From the NCBI GenBank assembly GCA_023475105.1, contig JAMCWJ010000012.1, forward strand, positions 1 through 64,000: a stretch of DNA of 64,000 nt, read 5' to 3'. This DNA comes from Nitrospirota bacterium. GTDB lineage: Bacteria > Nitrospirota > Thermodesulfovibrionia > Thermodesulfovibrionales > UBA9159. Under the pieces are notes generated by a model, which saw nothing but the letters and a program-made list of their open reading frames with translations, had not been told where the DNA came from and ran no database searches. How positions within the stretch are numbered: the first letter of the stretch is position 1; each line of letters begins with the position of its first letter. Made by a program: the position numbers and the translations under genes. Of the stretch, positions 54,557 through 63,243 are shown piece by piece.

Positions 54557-55869
54557 TGGGGAAGTTCGCTCTTCTTCTCTTCGTGCTGCTCCTCCTGGCC
54601 CTCGGGTACTTCGCCGTCCTGAACGAGGAGACCGTCACCTTTCATCTCGCGCCGAAGATAGCCTACGAAACGCCGAAGATAGCCCTCATCCTGCTCTCTT
54701 TCGGAGTGGGGATGGCGGTGATGCTCCTTTATTTCTTCATCAGGGACACGAAGCGCTTCATCGACAACAGACAACAGCAGCGCAGACACAAGAGAGACAT
54801 GCATATCCAGAGACTCTATTCAAGGGCATTGAATGCGATCCTCGCCGACAACGAGGAGGAGGCGCAGGCGGACCTCGAGGCCATACTGAAGGAGGAGCCG
54901 GGGCATATGGACGCCCTCCTCAGGCTCGGCGATATCGCCGCCGGAAACGAAGACTACCAGAGGGCCTTTTCCTACTACAAGAAGGCCAGGGACATCCAGC
55001 CCGGCAACAGCGAAGTCCTCTTCTCCCTCGAGAGGATAGGGGAGAAGACCGGCAGGATTTCCGAAGCGACCGCATACCTCGACGAAGTGCTCGCTGCGGA
55101 TCCCGACAACCTCACGGCCCTGTACCGCAAACGCTCCCTCCTCGAGAAGGGGGAAAAATGGGACGATCTCATCACGATCCAGAGGGCGATAATAAAATCC
55201 GAGCATAATGAGAAGGACCGCGAGAGGGAGCAGAAAAAGCTCGCGGGATACAAATACGAGCAGGGACGGTACGCGCTCGAGACAGGCGAGCTGGAGAAGG
55301 CGAAAAAGGCGTTCAAGACCCTCCTCCGCCTCGACAGGAACTTCGTGCCCGCCTATCTCGGTCTCGCTGAGACGATTCTGAGGGAGGGAGATGCCGAAGA
55401 CGCGGTGAACTTTCTCGAGAAGGGGTTTGCCCTGACAGCTTCTCCGATCATCCTGGCGAGACTGGAGGACCTTCTCCTGAATCTCGGTGATCCGGGAAGG
55501 TTGATAGCGTTCTACCGGACAAACGCCGCGAAAAATCCTCAGGACCAAACCCTCCGCTTTTTCATGGGGAAGATCTTTTACCGGCTCGAGATGCTCGACG
55601 ACGCCTTCGAGATCCTCGTTACCCTTGAGGGAAGCGGCGCTCCCTACCCCGAGCTTCACCAGCTGCTCGGCAATATCTACGTCAGGCACGACCGGTGCGA
55701 AAAGGCTGTGGAGGAATTCAGAAAAGTAATCGATATGAAAAAACCCTTCAAGCTGCCTTACTGCTGCGACAGCTGCGGCTACACTTCCCAGGATTGGTCG
55801 GGCCGCTGCCCCGCCTGCAAGGAATGGGACACCTTCACGTTCAATCTTTACGGGACTTGCAAGGCATGA
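54556..55869 (+). CDS. LapA-like membrane segment plus TPR repeats plus C-terminal rubredoxin-type zinc ribbon (LapB-like)
   Basis: N-terminal ALLLFVLLLLALGYFAVLNEETVTFHL; TPR array; C-terminal CCDSCGYTSQDWSGRCPACKEWDTF. Confidence 0.8.
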   Translation: MGKFALLLFVLLLLALGYFAVLNEETVTFHLAPKIAYETPKIALILLSFGVGMAVMLLYFFIRDTKRFIDNRQQQRRHKRDMHIQRLYSRALNAILADNEEEAQADLEAILKEEPGHMDALLRLGDIAAGNEDYQRAFSYYKKARDIQPGNSEVLFSLERIGEKTGRISEATAYLDEVLAADPDNLTALYRKRSLLEKGEKWDDLITIQRAIIKSEHNEKDREREQKKLAGYKYEQGRYALETGELEKAKKAFKTLLRLDRNFVPAYLGLAETILREGDAEDAVNFLEKGFALTASPIILARLEDLLLNLGDPGRLIAFYRTNAAKNPQDQTLRFFMGKIFYRLEMLDDAFEILVTLEGSGAPYPELHQLLGNIYVRHDRCEKAVEEFRKVIDMKKPFKLPYCCDSCGYTSQDWSGRCPACKEWDTFTFNLYGTCKA

Positions 55870-55891
55870 GCATCACGGCGTCGTATACCCG

Positions 55892-56557
55892 ATGAGCGAC
55901 GAACCGAGAGAAAGTGACGACCGGTCTCCGGACCGTTTGCCGCAGCGGGCCCCCCTCCAGAGAGTCGTTCTCGATACGAGCCTCTTCGTGAATCCCGACG
56001 TCAGGACGAGCCTCGGCAATACCCCGACCGAGGCGCTGGAGACTTTTCTTTTTCTCGCGGCGCAGATCCCTATCCTCGAGTTCTATATGCCCCCCTCGAT
56101 ATTCGGGGAACTTCTCCATTTTATTGAAAAGGACAGGGTCCCCGGAGACCTCCTCCTCATCCTTCACCAGAAGCCCCCCAAGAAGCATGAACTGAAGTGC
56201 CCTGCCTTTCTTCTCTATGAACTGGTGGAGGACACGCGGGAAAGGGTGAACAAGGGACTGCGGATTGCCGAGAAGGCGGTGAGGAGCGCCGAGAAGAAAA
56301 AAGCCGAAGAGATCATCCAGGATTTGAGAAGAAAATACCGGGAGGCCCTGAGAGAAGGGATTATCGACAGCAAGGAAGACGTGGATCTCCTCCTCCTCGC
56401 GATGGAGCTGGACGCGCTCCTGATTTCCGCTGATCAGGGCCTGATCCACTGGGCCGAAAAGCTCGGGATACGATGGCTCTTCCCGGACAGGTTCAAGGAC
56501 TACCTCATGGGCGCGATCAGGAGGGCCGAGTATCTGGGCAGGGAACCCGGGGGCTAG
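55892..56557 (+). CDS. 'RNA ligase partner' PIN-domain family = HARP-like (homolog of Aquifex RNase P), putative RNA-free RNase P
   Basis: RVVLDTSLFVNPDVRTSLGNTPTEALETFLFLAAQ...SKEDVDLLLLAMELDALLISADQGLIHWAEKLGIRWLFPDRF; PIN acidic residues and family length. Confidence 0.8.
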   Translation: MSDEPRESDDRSPDRLPQRAPLQRVVLDTSLFVNPDVRTSLGNTPTEALETFLFLAAQIPILEFYMPPSIFGELLHFIEKDRVPGDLLLILHQKPPKKHELKCPAFLLYELVEDTRERVNKGLRIAEKAVRSAEKKKAEEIIQDLRRKYREALREGIIDSKEDVDLLLLAMELDALLISADQGLIHWAEKLGIRWLFPDRFKDYLMGAIRRAEYLGREPGG

Positions 56558-56843
56558 CCGGGGCCTGAGACTGCCGTCCAAAAGAGGAAGACATCGAAGG
56601 GAGAGAGTGGCCGTACCGCGAGTTATTGCATCGCTTGTCGGATAATAACCAGGACCTCGATAACAACACTTTCTTAATAACCCCCAGTTGCCCCATCGGC
56701 ATCCGCGCTCTTAATCGAACATAGCGTTGCAACAGCACCTTCCTCAACAGTTTCCTGTCCACCACGGTTTTGGTTCTCATCCCGAATGCGCACGCGGATG
56801 GAAAACAGTTGCACAACCCTTTAGAATACTCTAAGTTTTATGT

Positions 56844-57869
56844 ATGAGGGGACACCAAGCTGCCACCCGGGAGACTCATTTGAATGAACATGAGTTGAGG
56901 GAAACGATAGCCCGCTGGGTCGGGCGTGAAAGAGTACCGAAGAGACTGAGAGTTGTCGACGACACATCAGATTTTTTCGGGGTCGATTACGATGACGTGG
57001 TTATCCTTGACAATCGTCCTTACTTCATCCGGAATTACGAGCGTGAGGGTCGCTTTGGGATAGACGAGGAGCCGAAGTTCTGGGTAAGAAGGGCTGTGGA
57101 CCTGTCAGACGGAAGCATAAAGATCATTAAAATGGTTTTTCATGAACAGTTCAAGGCGCGTGCAGGTGATTTGATATTCGAATGCGTCCGCAGCCCTAAA
57201 AAGGAGGCTGCCATTCTTGATATGGTCAGGGGCCATCCGAATTTTGCGCAGGGTTTTTGGGTCAATGACGTATCGGGAAACATTGTCAGGATCATTGACT
57301 TCATCAGGGGAAAAACGCTCGCAGACTATGTCCTCGACCTCGGCAAAGATCACGAGGACTATTTCTATAATCATTTCCCGTCCGTGCTGAGTGAATTTAT
57401 AGAACTCGCGAAGGCGATTGGGTTTCTTCACGAACACCACCAGAAACACGGAGACATAAGACGTGACCACGTACTCAAGGAAAAGGACACCGGTCTTTGC
57501 CGCTGGATAGACTTCGATTTCAACTACTTGCATAAGGAAAGCATGTTCGGATATGACCTGCTCGGCCTCGGAAACATATTGGCTTATCTTGCGGGTCGCG
57601 GCGATGTGACGGCGAGTTGGCTCAGGGAAAACGATTCTCCGGTTTTTCGCAGGCTGTCTTCCGCCGATATGAACATTATTTTCAACAACCGCGTTGTCAA
57701 CCTGAGGAAAGTCTTTCCTTACCTGCCGGAGAGTCTGAACCGCGTCCTGCTCCATTTTTCCGCAGACGCAGATATCTTCTATGATAATGTCGACGAGCTA
57801 TTGACCGACGTGCAGGAGGTGAGTGACAGGATCGGAGACCGTAATGAGAGCAGAGAGGAGATACGATGA
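56844..57869 (+). CDS. Atypical protein kinase-like (RIO/lipopolysaccharide-kinase-like) protein
   Basis: AKAIGFLHEHHQKHGDIRRDHVLKEKDTGLCRWIDFDFNYL (catalytic HGD and DFD-like motifs). Confidence 0.6.
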   Translation: MRGHQAATRETHLNEHELRETIARWVGRERVPKRLRVVDDTSDFFGVDYDDVVILDNRPYFIRNYEREGRFGIDEEPKFWVRRAVDLSDGSIKIIKMVFHEQFKARAGDLIFECVRSPKKEAAILDMVRGHPNFAQGFWVNDVSGNIVRIIDFIRGKTLADYVLDLGKDHEDYFYNHFPSVLSEFIELAKAIGFLHEHHQKHGDIRRDHVLKEKDTGLCRWIDFDFNYLHKESMFGYDLLGLGNILAYLAGRGDVTASWLRENDSPVFRRLSSADMNIIFNNRVVNLRKVFPYLPESLNRVLLHFSADADIFYDNVDELLTDVQEVSDRIGDRNESREEIR

Positions 57870-58345
57870 GGACAGAAACTTTGGGGTCTTTTAATAAAGA
57901 CCGCCACATCCTTGTTGCCGTGGATAATTCGAAAAACGCAGAACGAGTGATCCTGTATGTTGCCGATGTCCTGGGAGGGGTTTCGGGGTTTTATGTTACC
58001 ATACTCACCGTCATACCCGAACCTCCGGCAGACTATTTTGAGACCGATACAGAGCGCAATTCCTGGATCGAAGAGCAGAAATCCGAGGCGACACGGATGC
58101 TCGACAAATACCGCCGGATACTGATCCAATCCGGCTTCGTCGAAGAGAAAGTGGAAACTATTATGGATATAAGGAAATGCCCGTCTGTCGCCGACTGCAT
58201 CATTGACGTGCAGCAAAAACTCAAATGCTGCACTATTGTTGTCGGAAGGCGCGGCGTATCCAAACAAGAGGAGTTTCTTTTCGGAAGCACATCGAGCAAG
58301 ATCGTGCGCTCAGGGAAGAACTGCGCCGTATGGGTCATCGAATAG
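57866..58345 (+). CDS. Universal stress protein (UspA family)
   Basis: HILVAVDNSKNAERVILYVADVL...TIVVGRRGVSKQEEFLFGSTSSKIVRSGKNCAVWVIE; 4-nt overlap with kinase-like gene. Confidence 0.9.
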   Translation: MRTETLGSFNKDRHILVAVDNSKNAERVILYVADVLGGVSGFYVTILTVIPEPPADYFETDTERNSWIEEQKSEATRMLDKYRRILIQSGFVEEKVETIMDIRKCPSVADCIIDVQQKLKCCTIVVGRRGVSKQEEFLFGSTSSKIVRSGKNCAVWVIE

Positions 58346-58448
58346 GGTTTTTGTAAGGAAAACTTCACGAAGGAGAATCGCCGTACGTATCAATTGCCGA
58401 AATGAAAGAGCGGCCGAACATTTTATCAGGGCCGGAGAGTAAGGGACT

Positions 58449-59408
58449 TCACCACAAACGAACAATCCTCATCCTCCTTTCTCGCCTGTCGAGCCTGGTG
58501 ATCCCTTCTTCACGGGCGGCCAGCAAAGCCTCCTCATATTCTTCATCGGTAATGCTTCTGTCTAACGGCGGGTATTTCTTGGCGTTGCCGCATGGCCGGT
58601 ATTGGTCCATGATATTTACATACGTGTTCGGAGAAATCTCTTTTGCGATAAAATGCAGTATGTCTCTCGTCCCTGCCACTCCGCCGGGCATGACCAGATG
58701 CCGCAGGAGAACCCCTCTCAAGGCAATGCCGTGTTCATCAACGGAAAGATCGCCGACCTGACGATGCATTTCTTTTATAGCGCTCCTGGCCTTTTCAGGA
58801 TAATCCGGAGCCTTCAAATAGCGGCGCGCCATTTCAGGATCCCAGAATTTAAAATCTGGCATGTAGATGTCGAAGATTCCGTCCAATAGTCTCAGACTTT
58901 CGACGGAATCATAGCCGCCGGTATTGTAGACCAGGGGGATATGCAAGCCATCCTCGATTGCATAGGACAGGGCGTCCAGGATTTGAGGCACCACATGGGT
59001 CGGGGTCACAAAATTAATGTTGTGGCATCCCTGCCTCTGAAGATGAATCATCATGTCCGCAAGCTTTTTTGAACTCACCTCGCTTCCTTCACCCAAATGG
59101 CTGATTTCCCAGTTCTGACAGAAAATACAGAGGAGACTGCAATTGGTCAGAAAGATGGTCCCCGAACCATTCGTCCCTACCAGAGGACCCTCTTCTCCAA
59201 AATGAGGATTCCAGCTTGCTACCACAGCTAAGCGACCCGTACGACAGACGCCTTTTTGATCCTCCAACCGATTCACTTTACATTCCCGGGGGCAAAGGCG
59301 GCAATTCTCCAGTATTGTATACGCCCTTTTTCTGCTTTCGGCCAGCCTTCCGGAGCGATGCGCCTCTATGTAAGATGGTACGAACAAGATATTTTCCCTA
59401 GCCGGCAT
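58449..59408 (-). CDS. Radical SAM protein (PflA/PflX-like)
   Basis: CRLCPRECKVNR...NCSLLCIFCQNWEIS (CxxxCxxC)...YNTGGYDSVESLRLLDGIFDIYMPDFKF. Confidence 0.9.
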   Translation of the reverse strand: MPARENILFVPSYIEAHRSGRLAESRKRAYTILENCRLCPRECKVNRLEDQKGVCRTGRLAVVASWNPHFGEEGPLVGTNGSGTIFLTNCSLLCIFCQNWEISHLGEGSEVSSKKLADMMIHLQRQGCHNINFVTPTHVVPQILDALSYAIEDGLHIPLVYNTGGYDSVESLRLLDGIFDIYMPDFKFWDPEMARRYLKAPDYPEKARSAIKEMHRQVGDLSVDEHGIALRGVLLRHLVMPGGVAGTRDILHFIAKEISPNTYVNIMDQYRPCGNAKKYPPLDRSITDEEYEEALLAAREEGITRLDRRERRMRIVRLW

Positions 59409-59448
59409 AACGTAACAACCGCATGGTTATCAGAGAGTCCTGCACGCG

Positions 59449-59907
59449 TCAATTGCCAATCTGAAGAGCGAAGTACGCCGCGCTGGCGGACAACGCGGTC
59501 ACAAGGCCGTCTCCGGTGAAACTGTGGTCCATATTCGGCACTGGAATAAAATCGAAGGGCTTGTCCGCGGCCATGAGCGCCCGGATAAAGTCCAGTGAGT
59601 TTTCGACATGAACGTTCCTGTCGGCCAGTCCATGAATCAGCAGTGGCAGGGCCTTTATCTGCGGCGCTGCAGCCGGCCTTTTTAGCTTGATCAGCTTGGG
59701 CGGAAGGACTCTTGACAAGTCGGGGCTATGCGCGTCTTTCTCGATGGAGGCAGGCACGTTGTTCTTCGGTCCGGGACTGTTATCGGATGAACAAGCGGCA
59801 AGGAGAAGAAACGCAATGGAAGACAACAGAACAGCAAAGATTCCGCCATGGATAACCATTGACATCCCCCCTTTTGCTGAAGGGCCGCTCCGTTTTCCGC
59901 TATGCAT
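59449..59907 (-). pseudogene. Lipoprotein-like ORF carrying only the C-terminal end of an S9/alpha-beta hydrolase
   Basis: LLLAACSSDNS lipobox followed directly by LPLLIHGLADRNVHVENSLDFIRALMAADKPFDFIPVPNMDHSFTGDGL; no nucleophile elbow (GxSxG). Confidence 0.55.
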
Positions 59908-60094
59908 TTCGCGCCCTCCGCGCTATGAGAACGGCCTTTCCGTTGTTACAAAAGTCTAACAAGCGGTCCGGTCAAAGTCAAGGAAAAGATTGTCGTGGCA
60001 GCGTGAGATGTTCTGTGTAAAAATCTTGAGGGAAAAAGAGAATGGGGGTATTCTCCATTGTTCCGACCAAAGAACAAGAAAGGAGGATACACCC

Positions 60095-60268
60095 ATGTCA
60101 GTAAAGGACCTGACGAAGATAACGGTAACAGATTTATGGAAAGAGTTCAACGGTATAGGAGATTCTTGGGAAATGCAGGAAGAGGCTGTAAGAGATCTCG
60201 GGCAGGGCGAAGCATTGAGGCCGCTCTTGGTTGACACTACCGCGCCCGTGCGCATTTGCGATCCCTGA
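60095..60268 (+). other. Truncated 57-aa ORF, possible transposase N-terminal/IS-end remnant
   Basis: Good RBS (aaaggaggatacaccc) then MSVKDLTKITVTDLWKEFNGIGDSWEMQEEAVRDLGQGEALRPLLVDTTAPVRICDP*; upstream TGTTCTGTGTAAAAATC resembles an IS end. Confidence 0.3.
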
Positions 60269-60320
60269 ACGCTTATGGTATTCTTCTCTATACCAAAGAG
60301 CTGTTTGTTATGGCAGAGCA

Positions 60321-62129
60321 ATGGCCTTTACGGGAGACTTAGAACTACTCAACATAGTCGACATCATTCAACTGCTGAATACGACGCGGAAGTCCGGCAC
60401 CTTTACTGTGAGAAGCAGCAGGGGCGAAAGCCGGATCATTTTCAGCAACGGGTATATTGTCGGTGCAAGCCATCTCGACAACAGGGTTCGCATCGGCACG
60501 GTCCTCGTCAAGATGAATGCCATCTCCCCGAAAGACCTCGAAGAGATGCTTGCGTTTCAGAAACAGGCGGGGACTGACCGCAAACCCCTGATCGCCACTC
60601 TCATCGAAACCGGCAGGCTCACACGCGAAGACGCTGCGAAGGGGCTGAAAAAGCTGATCGAGATGACCCTTGTCGAGCTGATAGGCTGGACGAAGGGGAC
60701 CTTCACTCTCGATACGGACGCGGTCGCCGCCTCGCCTGGATGCAGTTATCCCATCAGCAAGATGGAACAGGAAGTGAGCCTCGACGCCCAGATGATACTA
60801 ATGGATGCGCTTCGCATCTTTGACGAGCGGGAGCGCGACCGGAATTCAGGAAAACCGGTACCTTCCGATGAGGAACTCTTCGCTGATGTGATCCCCGGGG
60901 AAGAAACCGCGGCAAACGGGGGAAAAGGCGCGGGCATCACTGCCGACGACCTCGGTCTGGGCAACCTCGACCGCCTCGAACGGAAAATACCCGAGGCCTC
61001 TCCGGCAGGGGAGCTTTTCGATCCGGCAGAGATCCATCGTCAGAAGATAAAGGGGCTCCTGTCGGGCTTTACGCCCGAAGAGCAGGAGGCCTTTGTCTCC
61101 TTTCTCGGAAAACCTGCGGCAAGCCGGCTCACTTCCGAGGAGCCGGCGAAGAGGGGCCCGGTCAAGGGACTCGTCCTGTTCAGCGAAGATGACCTTCTCA
61201 AGCATTCCGTCATGACGATATGCAAAGACGAGGGCGTGCTCGTCTTTGCGACGGACGGGGAAGAGGAGCTCTTTCGGATCATAGAGCAGTGCCTGAAGAT
61301 AAAGGTTTTGCCGGTTCTGATGTTCGACGTCCCGGGGAAACCGGGGGGGATGTTTTCTCCGGAAAAGATCGTGAGCCTGCGGCAGCAGGCAAGAGAACGG
61401 TATCCGAAGGTCCCCGTCGTCCAGATGGCCTCATTGCAGGATTATCCCTTCATCCTGCAGTCTTTTCGCGACGGTATCAGGGCCGTCTTTCCGAGACCCT
61501 CGGAAGAGGCAGGGAAGGCGACGTTCATCGGCGATATGATAGCATTCCTGGACACCTTCAAATCCTACATCAGAGCTCTTTTCGATGAACGGCAACCGGC
61601 TGCGACAGACAGCCCGCTGGCGGCCCTCAAGGAGCGCGTTCTGACCCTAAGGGAGCTGAACGATCCTTCCTCAGTGTCCCTCCTGCTTCTCCGGTGTCTC
61701 TCCGAAACGTGCGAACGGTGCGTCACATTTATTGTCCGCCCCGCGGAACTCATCGGGGAAAGGGCGCTGGGAGTGCATGCCGGAAGAGAGGCCGGACCGA
61801 CTTCCGCGGCAGGCATCAGAATCCCTCTCACAAAGCCCTCGGTCTTTCAGGCGGCAGTCGAAAAGGGGACGCTCTTTTGCGGAGACAGCGACGATGAAGT
61901 CCTGAAGCGGCATCTGTTCGAGGGAATCGGCGCGCCCCTCAGGCCGAAGGTGCTTCTGCTCCCTCTGAAGAGCCGGGGCAGGACAGTGGCCGTTCTTTAC
62001 GGGGATTTCGGGAGCGGAGAGCCTGCGCCCGTGCAGAGCGATATGCTCGAAATTCTCGCGCACGGGGCCGGCCTGGTGGTCGAAAATGCTTTCTATCGGA
62101 AACAGCTCAATGCGGCTTCTCGCAAGTGA
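60321..62129 (+). CDS. DUF4388 (PatA N-terminal-like) domain protein with C-terminal GAF-like region
   Basis: MAFTGDLELLNIVDIIQLLNTTRKSGTFTVRSSRGESRIIFSNGYIVGASHLDNRVRIGTVLVK. Confidence 0.8.
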   Translation: MAFTGDLELLNIVDIIQLLNTTRKSGTFTVRSSRGESRIIFSNGYIVGASHLDNRVRIGTVLVKMNAISPKDLEEMLAFQKQAGTDRKPLIATLIETGRLTREDAAKGLKKLIEMTLVELIGWTKGTFTLDTDAVAASPGCSYPISKMEQEVSLDAQMILMDALRIFDERERDRNSGKPVPSDEELFADVIPGEETAANGGKGAGITADDLGLGNLDRLERKIPEASPAGELFDPAEIHRQKIKGLLSGFTPEEQEAFVSFLGKPAASRLTSEEPAKRGPVKGLVLFSEDDLLKHSVMTICKDEGVLVFATDGEEELFRIIEQCLKIKVLPVLMFDVPGKPGGMFSPEKIVSLRQQARERYPKVPVVQMASLQDYPFILQSFRDGIRAVFPRPSEEAGKATFIGDMIAFLDTFKSYIRALFDERQPAATDSPLAALKERVLTLRELNDPSSVSLLLLRCLSETCERCVTFIVRPAELIGERALGVHAGREAGPTSAAGIRIPLTKPSVFQAAVEKGTLFCGDSDDEVLKRHLFEGIGAPLRPKVLLLPLKSRGRTVAVLYGDFGSGEPAPVQSDMLEILAHGAGLVVENAFYRKQLNAASRK

Positions 62130-62175
62130 CCGGAAACCGCACGAGTGAACCGGAGGGAAAACGGGAGGTAAGACC

Positions 62176-63243
62176 ATGGACATCGCCACTTTTACGCAGA
62201 TCTTGGAAATCGCCTTCGAAAAGAAGGTCTCGGACATCCACTTCGAGGTGGACAATCCCCCCATCTTCAGGGCGCGGGGACACCTCATACACTCCAAGCT
62301 GAGCAACCTGACAAACAGGGATACCAAGTTCGTGGCATCCACGGTAATGGAGCAGCACGGCCGGCAGCTGCCCGAGGATCTCAAGGAATTCGACACGTCG
62401 TATACTCTGGCGAACGTCGGCCGTTTCCGGGTCAGCATATTCCGCCAACGCGGCAATATCGGCCTCGTGATGCGCGTCATTCCCCACCGCATCGGCACAT
62501 TCGAGGAACTGAACCTCCCGCCCGTGCTCGGCAATATCGTCACGGCGCCGAACGGCCTGGTCCTCGTCTGCGGCCCGACAGGCAACGGTAAATCCACGAC
62601 CCTGGCCTCGATGATACGGCATATCAACGACAATTTCAACTACAACGTCGTCACCATCGAAGACCCGATCGAGTTCATCTTTCATGCGCGCAAGAGCTGT
62701 ATCATTCAGAGGGAGGTGGGCATCGATACGGAGAGTTTTGCGGGGGCCCTGAAGGCCGCCATGCGCATGGACCCCGATGTCATCATGGTCGGAGAGATGC
62801 GCGACCTCGAGACGATCGACTCCTGCATAAAAGCCGCCGAGACCGGGCATCTGGTCCTGTCGACCCTCCATACGCACAACGCGGCTTCCACGATCAATCG
62901 CATCGTCGGCTACTTCCCCACCCAGGTGCAGGAGAATGTCCGCCACAGGCTTGCGGAGATCCTCGTGGCGACGGTTTCGTTACGCCTCGTGAGGGGCAAG
63001 AGCGGCGAGACGGTCCTGCCGGCCCTGGAGGTGATGACCGCGACGTCGACCATCAAGGCATGCATCCGTGACGGTCACCTCGACGAGGTCGAACAGTACA
63101 TCGAAAAAGGCCGCGACGAATATCATATGCAGACCCTCGACCAGCATCTGATCCAGCTCGTAAGGCAGGATGTCATCAGCCTCGACGAAGCGAAGCGCAT
63201 CTCCCGCTCGACCGATCTCGAACGGAAGCTGATCTATTATTAG
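62176..63243 (+). CDS. pilT: Type IV pilus twitching ATPase (PilT/PilU family)
   Basis: VSDIHFEVDNPPIFRARG...GLVLVCGPTGNGKSTTLASMIRHIN...VTIEDPIEF...AMRMDPDVIMVGEMRD. Confidence 0.93.
   Translation: MDIATFTQILEIAFEKKVSDIHFEVDNPPIFRARGHLIHSKLSNLTNRDTKFVASTVMEQHGRQLPEDLKEFDTSYTLANVGRFRVSIFRQRGNIGLVMRVIPHRIGTFEELNLPPVLGNIVTAPNGLVLVCGPTGNGKSTTLASMIRHINDNFNYNVVTIEDPIEFIFHARKSCIIQREVGIDTESFAGALKAAMRMDPDVIMVGEMRDLETIDSCIKAAETGHLVLSTLHTHNAASTINRIVGYFPTQVQENVRHRLAEILVATVSLRLVRGKSGETVLPALEVMTATSTIKACIRDGHLDEVEQYIEKGRDEYHMQTLDQHLIQLVRQDVISLDEAKRISRSTDLERKLIYY

Noticed and set aside
62107-62946. Minus-strand ORF (279 aa) opposite pilT
   Set aside because: pilT motifs are unambiguous on the plus strand; shadow frame
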